64,000 bases of DNA from Streptomyces sp. CB01635 (GCF_002803065.1 NZ_NNBL01000013.1:62001-126000); one strand, 5' to 3'. Shown: positions 42,891-52,479, counted from the first letter of the stretch. Notes: a model not told the origin generated them from the letters alone. Numbers and translations are program-made.

Positions 42891-45800
42891 TCAGCGGCGC
42901 TGCGCGCCGCGGTCGATCCTGGGGATCGGGGCCGGTCCGGCCGGCTTCCCGTCCGCGGCCGCAAGCTTCGCCTCGATCGCCTCGGCGAGGCCCGCGAGCG
43001 TCGGCGCCTTGAAGAACTGGCCGATCTGCAACCCCACCCCGAACTCCTTGCGGATGCGGGAGATCGCCCGGATCGCGAGCAGTGAGTGGCCGCCCAGGTC
43101 GAAGAACGAGTCCGTCAGACCGATCCGCTCCACCTCGAGCAGCTCCGTGCACAGCGCGGCGAGGCGGACCTGCACATCAGTGACCGGCGCCGCGAACTCC
43201 CCCTGCGCGCCCGGACGTTCGCCCGAGGGCTGCGGAAGCGCCGCCACGTCGATCTTGCCGTGCGCACCGGTCGGCCACTGCCTCAGCACGAAGAGCTGCG
43301 CCGGGACCATCACCTCGGGCACCCGCTCGCGCAGGAACTCACGCAGCTCCTCCGTCAGCTCGTCGGCGTTCGCGGCGTCCGACGTCACGTACCCGGTCAG
43401 ACGCGGTGCCGCGCCGGTGCGCTGCACGGTGACATGGCTGCCCGACACCTGCGGGTGGGCGCGCAGCACCGCCGCGACCTCCGCGGGCTCGACCCGGTTG
43501 CCCCGGATCTTGACCTGGTCGTCGGTCCGGCCGAGGAACTCCACCGAGCCGCCCGCAAGGAGGCGCGCCCGGTCCCCGGTTGCGTACAGGCGCTGCCCGT
43601 GCGCGAACGGATGCGGCACGAACCGCTCGGCGGTCAGCGCGGCACGGCCCACGTAGCCGCGGGCCACCTGCACCCCGCCGACGTACAACTCGCCTGCGAC
43701 GCCCAGGGGTTGGGGCCGCATCGACGCGTCGAGGACATACACCTCGGCACCGGGCACCGGCCGGCCGATCGGCACCCGGTGCGGGACGGGCCCCGAGACG
43801 CGCCCGGAGGTGACGTCGATGACGGTCTCGGTCGGTCCGTACTGGTTGACGAACTCGGCGTGCCCGAACCGATCGAGGATCCTTTCCGCGAGCGGGGCCG
43901 GCAGTTCCTCGCCGCCGCTGAGCAGCAGGCGCAGCGAGGGATGCGCACCGGCCGGGGCGTTCGCGAACTCCTCGAGCAAGGACGGCACGAAGTGGCAGAC
44001 ACTCACCCCGTGGCGGTCGATCAGCTCGCGCAGATACTCCAGGTCGCGGTGCCCGCCCACTCGGCACGACACCACCGTGGCGCCGGTGACGAGCGGCAGC
44101 AGCAGCTCCCACACCGCGACGTCGAAGCCCAGCGGAGCCTTGCACAGCACCCGGTCACCCGCACCCACGGAGAACTGCCGCTCCATGCCCATGAGGCGAT
44201 TGACCAGGCCGGCACGGGTGGTGAGCACGCCCTTGGGGCGGCCCGACGTGCCGGACGTGAACAGCAGATGCGCACCGGCGTCCGGGGTCGTCGCGACGGC
44301 CGGCGGGCGGTGTCCGGGGTGGCCCGCGACCTCTTCGCCCGTGACGTCCACGACGTCCAGGCCGGGCAGCAGATCCGTCGACCCGGCACCGGAAAGCACC
44401 AGTCGGGGCGCTCCGTCCTCGACCAGCTGGGCGAGACGGGCGGGCGGGTAGCCGGGGTCGAGCGGCAGCACCACCGCCGCCGCCTTCAGCACGCCCAGCA
44501 CGGCGGCCGCGAGCGCGCCGCCCCCCGGGAGCAGCACACCCACCCGGTCCTCGGCGCCGACACCGCGGGCCGTCAGCAGATGCGCGACCCGGTTGGCGAG
44601 CACGTCGAGTTGGCCGTACGTCAGCTGCCCGCCGTCGGCCTCGACCACGGCCACCGTGTCGGGGTGGGCGTCGACCTGCGCGGCGAACCGCTCCGGCACC
44701 CAGGGGCCGGTGAGGGCACCTCGGGCAGCGCCCGACAGGTCGCGCACGATGTGGTCGCGCGCCTGCGGGGCCAGCATGTCCAGCTCGTCCAGCGGGCTGT
44801 CCGGTGCGGCCGCCACCGAGGCGATGAGCGTCTCGAAAGCCGATGCCAGGGTCTTCGCCGTGGCCCGGTCGAACAGTTCCGTGGAGTACTCGAGGCGGCC
44901 GCTCAGCCCGCCCTGCCCGTCCGGCGCCAGTTGCACCGACAGGTCGCAGCGCACCGTGCCGATGAGCGCGGGCAGCGCTTCGCTCATGAGGCCCGGCATC
45001 GTCAGATCGGGGGCGGGCGTGTTGTGCAGCGCCAGCCAGTGCCGGGCGATCGCCGTCTGCCCGGAGGCGTCGCGCCCCGACTGCAGCTCCGCCACGATCC
45101 GCTCGAACGGCACGTCCTGATGGGCGTACGCCTGGGTGCACACCTCACGGGTGCGGAGCAGCAGCGTACGGAAGGTGTCGCCGTCCTCGATGCGGACCCT
45201 CAGCGGCAGCGTGTTCACGAAGAACCCGACGACGCTCTCCAGCTCGGCGCGCGTGCGCCCGGCCACCGGAGTGCCCACCACCACGTCGCGCCGGTCCGCG
45301 AACCGGCCGAGCACGCTCGCCCACACCGCGGTCAGCGCCATGAACAGGGTCGACTGGCCACTGTCGGTCAGCGCCCGCAACGACTGCGTCAGCGGTCCGT
45401 CCAGCGCGAGCGGCACGGTGTCACCCACGTAGCTGCGCTCCGCGGGCCGTGGCCGGTCACTGGGCACGTCGGTCGCCTCTACTCCGCTCAACTGGTCACT
45501 CCAGTAGGCGAGTTGATCGGCGATGATGCCCTGCTCCAGCCAGCCGCGCTGCCAGGAGGCGAAATCGGCGTACTGCAGGGGAAGTTCGGCAAGAGAAGGC
45601 TCGGCGCCCTGTACCAATGCCGAGTACAGCTCGCTCATCTCGCCCATCAGCAGGCCGAGCGACCAGCCGTCGACGGCGATGTGATGCACGGACAGGACCA
45701 GTACCCACTCCGGCTCCGCCGCGTCGGTGATCTCCAGGAGTACGGCCCGCAGCAGTGGGGGCGCGGACAGGTCGAAGCCCTCCGCGGCCGCCTCGCGCAC

Positions 45801-46208
45801 CCGGTCGGCCACCTCGCCGGACGCGGCACCCCGGACCGGCAGCTCTACCTGGACCGTCCCGGCCGGCCGGATGCGCTGCTCGACACCGTCGCCGTCCTCC
45901 ACCACACCGGTGCGCAGCACCTCGTGCCGGTCCACGAGCAGCGCGATCGAGCGGCGCAGCACCTCCACGTCAAGCGCACCGCGCAGCCTGAGCGCCCCGG
46001 AACCGACGTACATCGGTGAACCCGGACGCAGCTTGTCCACGAAGTACAGCCGCTCCTGCCCGAACGACAGCGGCGCGCGGGACAGGTCACCGGTGCGCCG
46101 CGTCACCTTGCCCGCGACCCGGTCGATACCGTCCGCGTCCAGCAGCTGATCGAGCAACTTCCGCTGTTCGGCGGAGAGCTGAGCGCCCTGGGAGAGCTGG
46201 GTCTGCAT
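42891..46208 (-). CDS. NRPS C-A-PCP module, Ser-like but unassigned code
   Basis: This 1105-residue module has C motif SVHHIAVDGWS, A-domain core FTSGTSGRPKGVL, and PCP Ser at about 1042 (DLGGHSLLAIRA). The pocket residues read D-V-W-H-L-G-Q-I-D (from FDVAVWELL, VCHFVPSLL, LLSGGEEL and NQYGPTETVIDV). They resemble serine (DVWHxSLxD) but with Gly at 301 and Gln at 322, so a larger or beta-substituted Ser-like residue is plausible. The tail after the PCP (PAPIPRIDRGAQRR) looks like the linker that normally leads into a following C domain, suggesting a split assembly line. The start ATG 46208 has GGAGGA upstream, and the frame open further upstream is the mbtH shadow. Confidence 0.92.
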   Translation of the reverse strand: MQTQLSQGAQLSAEQRKLLDQLLDADGIDRVAGKVTRRTGDLSRAPLSFGQERLYFVDKLRPGSPMYVGSGALRLRGALDVEVLRRSIALLVDRHEVLRTGVVEDGDGVEQRIRPAGTVQVELPVRGAASGEVADRVREAAAEGFDLSAPPLLRAVLLEITDAAEPEWVLVLSVHHIAVDGWSLGLLMGEMSELYSALVQGAEPSLAELPLQYADFASWQRGWLEQGIIADQLAYWSDQLSGVEATDVPSDRPRPAERSYVGDTVPLALDGPLTQSLRALTDSGQSTLFMALTAVWASVLGRFADRRDVVVGTPVAGRTRAELESVVGFFVNTLPLRVRIEDGDTFRTLLLRTREVCTQAYAHQDVPFERIVAELQSGRDASGQTAIARHWLALHNTPAPDLTMPGLMSEALPALIGTVRCDLSVQLAPDGQGGLSGRLEYSTELFDRATAKTLASAFETLIASVAAAPDSPLDELDMLAPQARDHIVRDLSGAARGALTGPWVPERFAAQVDAHPDTVAVVEADGGQLTYGQLDVLANRVAHLLTARGVGAEDRVGVLLPGGGALAAAVLGVLKAAAVVLPLDPGYPPARLAQLVEDGAPRLVLSGAGSTDLLPGLDVVDVTGEEVAGHPGHRPPAVATTPDAGAHLLFTSGTSGRPKGVLTTRAGLVNRLMGMERQFSVGAGDRVLCKAPLGFDVAVWELLLPLVTGATVVSCRVGGHRDLEYLRELIDRHGVSVCHFVPSLLEEFANAPAGAHPSLRLLLSGGEELPAPLAERILDRFGHAEFVNQYGPTETVIDVTSGRVSGPVPHRVPIGRPVPGAEVYVLDASMRPQPLGVAGELYVGGVQVARGYVGRAALTAERFVPHPFAHGQRLYATGDRARLLAGGSVEFLGRTDDQVKIRGNRVEPAEVAAVLRAHPQVSGSHVTVQRTGAAPRLTGYVTSDAANADELTEELREFLRERVPEVMVPAQLFVLRQWPTGAHGKIDVAALPQPSGERPGAQGEFAAPVTDVQVRLAALCTELLEVERIGLTDSFFDLGGHSLLAIRAISRIRKEFGVGLQIGQFFKAPTLAGLAEAIEAKLAAADGKPAGPAPIPRIDRGAQRR

Positions 46209-46243
46209 TGAGTCCTCCAGATGTCGATGAGGCGCCGACGGCC

Positions 46244-46462
46244 TCAGCTGCGGCCCGCCTGCGCCATCGCGCGCCGCAGGCTCAGCGGCCGCATGTCCGT
46301 CCACACCTCGTCGATCCGGGCCAGGCACACCTCGCGCGCGCCCGTGGTGCCTTCGGCACTCCATCCGGGCGGCAACTCGGCGTCGGCGCGCCAGATCGAG
46401 TACTGCTGCTCGTCGTTGACGACCACCGCGTACGCGATGTCGGCACTGTCCCGATCGCTCAT
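46244..46462 (-). CDS. MbtH-like protein
   Basis: This 72-residue MbtH family chaperone for adenylation domains has the signature NDEQQYSIWRADAELPPGW, followed by an EVWTDMRPLSLRRAM end. It should bind one or more A domains and is encoded directly before a C-A-T NRPS. The start ATG 46462 has ACGGAGGAAG upstream. It is the first gene of the operon running to the LysA-like decarboxylase. Confidence 0.95.
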   Translation of the reverse strand: MSDRDSADIAYAVVVNDEQQYSIWRADAELPPGWSAEGTTGAREVCLARIDEVWTDMRPLSLRRAMAQAGRS

Positions 46463-46472
46463 CTGCTTCCTC

Positions 46473-46541
46473 CGTGGTGATGGAACCGTGGTGATGTGTC
46501 CGTGGTGACGTGTCCGTCGTGACGTGTCCTTCGTGATGGAG
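46473..46541 (-). repeat. 14-bp tandem repeat in the mbtH leader
   Basis: Three near-identical 14-base units, CGTGGTGATGTGTC (46487), CGTGGTGACGTGTC (46501) and CGTCGTGACGTGTC (46515), stand head to tail. Degenerate copies flank them (46473 and 46529). They lie just upstream of the mbtH ribosome site and downstream of the LuxR gene, where regulator binding sites or a leader element would be expected. Confidence 0.75.
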
Positions 46542-46681
46542 AGGCCACGTCCACGACCGCCCCTCCCGTGTCCGGACCGTCCCAACCTGGACCATCCGGC
46601 CCTTCCTGTGGTGTCAGGAGATCTCCCGACCCGCCGTCCGCCGGTCATCGATGAGCAACCGCCCGCGCCGAACGGCCCCGC

Positions 46682-49006
46682 TCAGGAGCCCGCGGCCACG
46701 CCGAGCCGGTCCGAACGCCCCACCATGGCGGCCACCTCGGCCCGCGACTGAACCTGCAGCTTCTGGAATATCCGGCCCAGATACGTCTCCACGGTCTTGT
46801 GGCTCAGCTCCAGGACGCGGGCTATCTGCTGGTTGGTACGGCCCCCGCTCACCAGGAGCGCCACCTCACTCTCGCGCCGGCTCAGCCCCTCCAGGGCCAC
46901 CGCCGCCGCGTCCGCCGGCTGCCGCTGGCCGGGCAGCACAGCGACGCCCGCCCCCGAAGCCGTCTCCCTGCGCAGTCGCAGCGCCCGCTCCCGCAGGTGC
47001 TCGCTCTCCGTCGCCGCGGCGACGGTCTCGGCACACGCGGCGTGCCGGGCGGCTCCCGCCCCGTCACCGGTGTGCAGCTGGAGCGCGCTGAGCGCCATCG
47101 CGAACAGCGGGACGTGATCGGTGAGCCGGCGGGTCTCGGCGATCCTCAGTCCGCGCTCGTAGTGGCCGCACGCGGCTGAGGGCCGCCCCAGCGCCGCCTC
47201 GGCGGTCGCCAGCCAGTACAGGCCCTCGAGCTGTTCGGCGACCTCGCCGTCCGGTGCCGTATCCAGCAACTGGCGTGCCGTCAGTGCCCGTTGTTCGGCC
47301 CGCTCCTGCTCCCCGCCCCGGCAGGCCGCGACGGCCAGCTGCGCCAGCAGCCTGCCACGCAGCGCCCCCGTCGCCCCCTGGGGCATCCCCGGCTCGCCCC
47401 CACCGGGCTGCGGCGGCACCGGGCGGCGGGCGTGCAGCGCCAGCTCGATCAACGCGTGCCGCACCACGTCCCCCAGCCCCTCTTCCCCAGGCTCCAACTC
47501 GGCCAGCAGGGACTCCAGTTCGTCCTGCGCGCGGTCGGTGTGCCCGAGGAGCCGGTGCGCATGCGCCCGCCACCGCACCCGCTCCACCCGCAGACCTGCC
47601 TCGACCCCGCCCTGCCCGAACGGCCCCAGCGTGGCGAGCGACTCGGTGAGCCGGCCCGCCAGAGCCAGCGCCTTGCCGAACAGCAGCCGGTCGCGCGGCT
47701 CCAGGTCACCGCCCGCCCGCGACGCCAGCGCCGCCCTGATCCAGGAGACGGACTGGGCCGGGTCCTGCCACAGCAGCCGTGCCGCCGCGTCCCACAGCAC
47801 CCGCGCACCGCTCTCGTCCCGCAGCGCCGCGCCGCGCTCCAGATGCCTGGCCATGTGCGCCGACGGGTAGCCGGGCCGCGCGAGGATCCGCGCGGCCTGC
47901 GCGTGCGCGCCCAGCAGCCAGCCCCGCCCCGCCGACTGGTAGGCGGCGACCCGCAGCAGCGGATTGGCGAACCGCAGCTGCCAGGGCAGCTCGTCCGGCC
48001 GCAGCAGTTCCTCATGGATCAGCTCGTCGAGAGCACGCCACAGCGCCGCGTCGTCGACGTGCGCGATCTCCTTGAGATCGTCGGCCGCGTACGGCTCGTG
48101 CAGCACCGCGGCGGCCCGCACCACCTGCCAGCCCTCAGGGCTCAGCGCACGGAAGTCACGCAGCACATCGGCGAGCAGATCCGCCGGCAACGGCGGAGTC
48201 CACGCACCCGTGAGCCCCGGCACCTGACGCAGCGTGGCGAAGGCCCGCAGCAGCCCCGGGCTGCCGCCGGACTCCACCAGCAGCGTCTCGCAGTGCACCC
48301 GGCTCAGATCGTCCGGCAGCAGCGCGATGGCCTCCTGCTCCGTCAACGGCGCGGGCCGCACCCGCAGACACCCGCCCCGGGAGGCGCACCGCGCAAGGAG
48401 CCCGTTCAGCACACGATCGCCCGGACGCCCCCGATGGGCGACCGCGATCACGACCGGCCCCGCGACCGGCTGCTCCAGCAGCTGCCCGAGCAGTTCCAGC
48501 GAATCGACGTCCATCCAGTGCACGTCGTCCAGGGCCAGCAACAGCGGTCCGTCGGCGGCGAACATCTCCAGCAGGGCACGCATGGCACGGCAGATCCGGT
48601 ACGTGTCCACGGACGTGGCACGCGGCGCGTCCGGGGCGAGCGCCGGGAACAGCGCGGCGAGCTGTGCCGCGTGATCCCGGCCGCGCCCGCCGAGCCGATC
48701 GGGATCCAGGTGCTCCACCAGATCCTCGAGAGCCTCCACGAACACCCCGAACGGCGCCCGGGACCGGGCCGGCGACGCCGCACCGGCCGCGACCGTCCAG
48801 CCCCGGCCCGCCAGAGCCGCGGACAGCCCGTCCAGCACGGTCGACTTGCCCGCCCACCGGTCGGCGACGACCTCCACGACCCGCGGCCCGCCACCCACTT
48901 CGAAGCCGTCCGGACAGAGCACGGGGACGATCTCCCCGGCGCTGCGCACCGAGAGCAGCGGGGCACCGGTCGTGGGCGAGGTCGACGATCGCGAGCTGAA
49001 TTCCAT
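46682..49006 (-). CDS. LAL-type LuxR family transcriptional regulator
   Basis: This 774-residue protein has an N-terminal AAA/STAND-type ATPase region, a helical repeat middle and a C-terminal LuxR helix-turn-helix. The HTH reads LSRRESEVALLVSGGRTNQQ...LSHKTVETYLGRIFQKL. The Walker A position reads ADRWAGKST, so the GKST end is kept but the leading Gly residues are missing. Walker B is LLLALDDVHW. It is shorter than most LALs (about 900 residues). It sits immediately before mbtH, with the 14-bp repeats in between, and is probably the pathway activator of the cluster. Confidence 0.92.
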   Translation of the reverse strand: MEFSSRSSTSPTTGAPLLSVRSAGEIVPVLCPDGFEVGGGPRVVEVVADRWAGKSTVLDGLSAALAGRGWTVAAGAASPARSRAPFGVFVEALEDLVEHLDPDRLGGRGRDHAAQLAALFPALAPDAPRATSVDTYRICRAMRALLEMFAADGPLLLALDDVHWMDVDSLELLGQLLEQPVAGPVVIAVAHRGRPGDRVLNGLLARCASRGGCLRVRPAPLTEQEAIALLPDDLSRVHCETLLVESGGSPGLLRAFATLRQVPGLTGAWTPPLPADLLADVLRDFRALSPEGWQVVRAAAVLHEPYAADDLKEIAHVDDAALWRALDELIHEELLRPDELPWQLRFANPLLRVAAYQSAGRGWLLGAHAQAARILARPGYPSAHMARHLERGAALRDESGARVLWDAAARLLWQDPAQSVSWIRAALASRAGGDLEPRDRLLFGKALALAGRLTESLATLGPFGQGGVEAGLRVERVRWRAHAHRLLGHTDRAQDELESLLAELEPGEEGLGDVVRHALIELALHARRPVPPQPGGGEPGMPQGATGALRGRLLAQLAVAACRGGEQERAEQRALTARQLLDTAPDGEVAEQLEGLYWLATAEAALGRPSAACGHYERGLRIAETRRLTDHVPLFAMALSALQLHTGDGAGAARHAACAETVAAATESEHLRERALRLRRETASGAGVAVLPGQRQPADAAAVALEGLSRRESEVALLVSGGRTNQQIARVLELSHKTVETYLGRIFQKLQVQSRAEVAAMVGRSDRLGVAAGS

Positions 49007-49277
49007 GAGGACCGCTTCCAGGGGCTGTGCACCGAGGAGAAGGGCGCCCGCCGGGAACGAGGACGCCGAACACGAGAAGAAGTCGAGGGACGTGCACCTG
49101 ACTGACCCGGGACCCTAGCCGCGCCCCGCCCCCCACAGCGGAGTCCTCAGGCGGCTCTCAAGGGGCCCTGTGCCCGGAGTGCAGCGGCCTCGCTCCACCC
49201 GGCCCACCGATCGCCCGACGGGCCCGGCGAATCCCCTCAATAGACCTGCGGCGCAAGCCTGTTGAACCCCAGCCCAG

Positions 49278-50339
49278 TCACCGCACGAACGCGTTCAGTG
49301 AAGCCTCCAGACGGGCCAGCTCCCCGCTGCCCGGCGCCAGCACCCGCAGCCCCCGCACCCGCCCCGGCTCGTCGTCGACGAGCAGCCGTGTCGCGATCCC
49401 GTCGGCCAGCAGGTGCGCGTGAAGCCGCTCGGGGCGCTCGTCGTAGACGAACCGGTAGTGCACCGGAACGCCGGTGACCACCGCGTCCCCGAAGCAGCGG
49501 ACCAGAACGGCCTCCAGACGACGGGCGTCCTCCCGCGCCCCCTCCAGCGCCGAGGCGATCCAGGCGGTGTCCTGCAACGCCGCACACGCCACGTGCGCGT
49601 CGTACGCCGACAGCGGCCACTCGGGCAGCCGTCGCGCCACACGCTCGCGCAGCACGTCATCGGGCGTCCACAGCACTCCCGTACGCGTACCGGCGATCCC
49701 CAACGGCTTGCCGGGCGAGGCGAGCACGGCCAGATTGCGGTGGGGCAGTGTCATCGCCGACTGCCGCCGGTCGCCCATGTAGTCGACATACGCCTCGTCG
49801 ACCACCAGCGTGCAGCGCGGATGCCGGGACAGCAGCTCCGCGAGAACGTCGCGCGGCAGGGTCAGGCCCAGCGGATTGTTGGGGTTCGAGAACACCACGT
49901 AGGCGTAGTGGCGCATCGCCGCGTCCAGGCGCCGCACCCGCGAGTCCACGCAGTCGCGCTCGTCCGGGGCCGGCGGCAGATGACGGGCCCACCGCCGAAT
50001 GGTGCCCGTGTAGTCGGGAGTCAGGGCCGCCGACCGCCCGGCCGGAAGGAGCGACGCAAGAACCGACAGGGGCTCACTGATTCCCCGCGTCACCGCCAAC
50101 TGCCGTGCGTCCACGCCCAGATACGCGGCATACGCCGTACGGAAGCGGTCGTCGGCACCGTACGGATGGACCGTCAGGGACGACGGGTCGAAGGCGGCGG
50201 CGGCCGCCAGCGCCAGCGGCGAGGGGCCGGAGCGGGTCACACACGTACTCAGATCCAGCACCTCCCCGTGCCCGGCCGGGAGGTACCGCAGATCCCCGCC
50301 CGAGTGCGCGGACGCCTCGGCGAACGTGAGCGTGGTCAA
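49278..50339 (-). CDS. HisC-like class I/II aminotransferase
   Basis: This 353-residue fold-type I PLP enzyme has the Schiff-base Lys at about 211 (VLASPGKPLGIAGTRTG), cofactor residues SNPNNPLG and VVDEAYVDYM, and a late Arg in RVRGLRVL. It resembles histidinol-phosphate aminotransferases and the related PLP enzymes of arginine-derived amino acids (VioD and MppQ types). I cannot separate these by eye. The start is TTG 50339 because AGGAGG lies 5-6 bases upstream. An open frame further upstream has no start with a ribosome site. It may make a building block for the lipopeptide or mark its right-hand border. Confidence 0.82.
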   Translation of the reverse strand: MTTLTFAEASAHSGGDLRYLPAGHGEVLDLSTCVTRSGPSPLALAAAAAFDPSSLTVHPYGADDRFRTAYAAYLGVDARQLAVTRGISEPLSVLASLLPAGRSAALTPDYTGTIRRWARHLPPAPDERDCVDSRVRRLDAAMRHYAYVVFSNPNNPLGLTLPRDVLAELLSRHPRCTLVVDEAYVDYMGDRRQSAMTLPHRNLAVLASPGKPLGIAGTRTGVLWTPDDVLRERVARRLPEWPLSAYDAHVACAALQDTAWIASALEGAREDARRLEAVLVRCFGDAVVTGVPVHYRFVYDERPERLHAHLLADGIATRLLVDDEPGRVRGLRVLAPGSGELARLEASLNAFVR

Positions 50340-50623
50340 GAGGTCCTCCTGAGACGGATCCGGATGCACGGACTGCGGGCCGTCCCACCTGCTGGACCGG
50401 GGGTCCACGGGCGGCCGTGCCGCTGAGCCCGCGACGGGGCACCCGGAGCGTTTCACGCACGGCTTGAATTCCACTCGTGAGCCGCCCGCGCGGGCCGTCC
50501 CCGACTGAACGACCGGAGACCGACTCCCCAACTCCCGCACGCTGCACGGCCATTCTGGGAATCCGGTGGAACCCGGCTCGAGCCCCGCCACCCCCACGCC
50601 ACCGTTCGGCAATACTGCCCGCC
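50340..50623. promoter_or_regulatory. Divergent intergenic region
   Basis: This 284-base gap between the minus-strand aminotransferase and the plus-strand HD gene should contain promoters for both. No gene or clear hairpin terminator is seen. Confidence 0.35.
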
Positions 50624-51232
50624 ATGACACTGGACGACCTGCTGCTCCCCGACACCCCCGTCTGCACGGCCGCCACCGACGTGGCCCGCGCCTACTGCTC
50701 GCCCGCCCTCCTGAACCACTGCGTCCGGTCATACATCTGGGCGGCCGCCCACGGGACCGAGCAGGACATCGCCTTCGACCCCGAACTCCTCTACGTCGGG
50801 GCCATGTTCCACGACATCGCCCTGGTCCCGGAGTTCGACAGCCACACGGTCCCCTTCGACGACGCCAGCGCCCACGTGGCCCGCGTCTTCGCCGCCGGCG
50901 CGGGCTGGTCCGAGTCCCGTCGCGAGCGCCTCGCGGAGGTCGTCATCAGCCACATGCTCGACGAGGTCGACGTGACGAAGAACCCCGAGGGCCATCTCCT
51001 GGAACGCTCCACGAGCCTCGACATCTCCGGACGTCACATGGACGACTTCTCCGCCGCTTTCAAAGCCGAGGTCCTGGCCCGCCACCCGCGCGCCGGCATC
51101 GCGGAGGAGTTCCTCGCCTGCTTCCGCGATCAGGCCGAACGCAAGCCCGGCAGCTCACCCGCCACCGCCCTGCGCGACGGCATCGCCGAACGGATCCTCA
51201 CCAACAGCCTCGAGTCACTGACCCGGGGCTGA
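50624..51232 (+). CDS. HD-domain hydrolase, possibly cyanamide-hydratase-like
   Basis: This 202-residue protein has metal-binding HD signatures: His32 in NHCVRSYIWA, His63-Asp64 in YVGAMFHDIAL and His110 in EVVISHM. The early HxxRSY element, the LLYVGAMFHDIAL helix and overall length fit the small HD group that includes cyanamide hydratases (DDI2/Cah type), as far as I can judge by eye. Other HD phosphohydrolases remain possible. The start ATG 50624 has no strong ribosome site, but the family N-terminus fits. It stands alone just outside the NRPS cluster. If the cluster makes a cyano or cyanamide group, this enzyme could be for self-protection, which is inference only. Confidence 0.75.
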   Translation: MTLDDLLLPDTPVCTAATDVARAYCSPALLNHCVRSYIWAAAHGTEQDIAFDPELLYVGAMFHDIALVPEFDSHTVPFDDASAHVARVFAAGAGWSESRRERLAEVVISHMLDEVDVTKNPEGHLLERSTSLDISGRHMDDFSAAFKAEVLARHPRAGIAEEFLACFRDQAERKPGSSPATALRDGIAERILTNSLESLTRG

Positions 51233-51253
51233 ATCCGGGGCTTGCTGCTCGGG

Positions 51254-51274
51254 TTCACCGATGGCTTCGGTGAA
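51254..51274. repeat. 8-bp stem hairpin at the 3' end of the TnpB element
   Basis: TTCACCGA and TCGGTGAA form a perfect stem around a 5-base loop (TGGCT). It lies about 40 bases past the TnpB stop, where IS200/IS605-type right ends and the guide-RNA scaffold (omegaRNA) normally carry hairpins. Confidence 0.6.
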
Positions 51275-51314
51275 TCAGGCTGCGTCCAGCTCCCACGCTC
51301 GGCGGTGTCGCCTC

Positions 51315-52479
51315 TCAGGCGATGAGGGTGAGGGCAGGGGCCTGTGACTCGGCCCCGCGGACCCACGCGTACCAGCCTCGGTGGCTGATGTTGTGGGACG
51401 CGTTGCGGTCGGCGTGCTCAGCGAAGCCGCACGACCGGCACGTGAAGATGGCCTGGGAGGGCCGGTTGGTTTTGGCGATGTGGTGGCAACGGGAGCATTC
51501 CCGGCTGGTGTACGCCGGATCGACGGACACCACCGGGACGCCGGCCCGCTTGGCCTTGTACGCGGTGAACGCGCCTAGCTGGTGAAACGACCAAGTGTGC
51601 AACGTGACGCGCTGGGGCTTTCTCAGCCGTGCCCGCTCACGGATCCCGCCCAGGTCTTCCAGAGCGATCCCGCGACCGGTGCGTTGAGCCTCCGCCACGA
51701 TGTGCTTGCTGATCTTGTGGTTGATGTCGCGGGCCCGTCGCGCCTCCTTGCCCGCGTGCTTCTTCGCCCGCCGCTTCGCGGACTTCGTGCCCTTCTTCTG
51801 CAGTTTGGCGCGCAGCTTCCGGTCGGCCTCACGGCGCTGGTTCAGACGCCGTCCGCTGTGCCGCCTGCCGGTGGAGGTGGTGGCGATGTTGACGATCCCC
51901 AGGTCCACCCCCCACCGGGTGGGTGTTTGGCGCCGCCTCGGACATCTCGCAGGTCACCAGCAGGTACCACTGCCCGCCCCGGCGCAGCAGATCGGACTCG
52001 CCTTGCCGGTGCGCAGCCACCACCGCCAACTGTCCGGCTTCACCGGTGAACGCGACGTTCTTCATCCGGCCGGCGGTCGTCCAGATCGACACCGTCTGGG
52101 TTTCGTGCTGCCAGGACAGCATCCGGTCGTCATATGGCTGCGCGGCATCCGCACGGAAGGTGACCGGTTTGCCCGCCGCCTTGTCGTACCGCTTGGAGCC
52201 GGGCTTTCCGTAGTTCCCGCCCCGGAGGTTGGCGCGCAACGTGGTGTAGGCGTCGCAGGCCTTTTTGATCGTGTGCTGGGCGGCCTGCGCGCCCAGGCCC
52301 CACTGGATCTTGATCTGCTGGTAGGTGTACTTGCGCAGGGCCAGCGGATTCGTAGCCCGCTCGGTAAAGGCAACCTCGGCGGCCCAGGTGGCGGCCTCGT
52401 TGCAAGCGTGTGAGGTGGCCTCAAGTGCCGCCGCCTGCGTAGGCGTTGGCAGGAGTTTGACCCGCACGACCAGCTTCAC
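51315..52479 (-). pseudogene. tnpB: RNA-guided nuclease TnpB, single frameshift
   Basis: Two overlapping frames together give a near-full TnpB of about 385 residues. The upstream frame (52479 to about 51920) has the N-terminal KLVVRVKLLPTPTQAAAL and ends its similarity at PNTHPVG. The downstream frame (from about 51910) resumes at VDLGIVNIATTSTG. The break falls in a run of six C on the + strand (51908-51913), where removing one base restores PVGVDLGIVN. All RuvC residues are present: Asp in DLGIVN, Glu in ALEDLGGIRER and Asp in HADRNASHN, and the zinc finger CSRC...CRSC is intact. The frameshift is a recent indel, a sequencing error, or less likely a programmed event. Confidence 0.85.

Noticed and set aside
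46473..46541. CRISPR-like array at the mbtH leader
   Set aside because: Units are directly adjacent with no spacers, only 14 bases long, and no cas genes are present.
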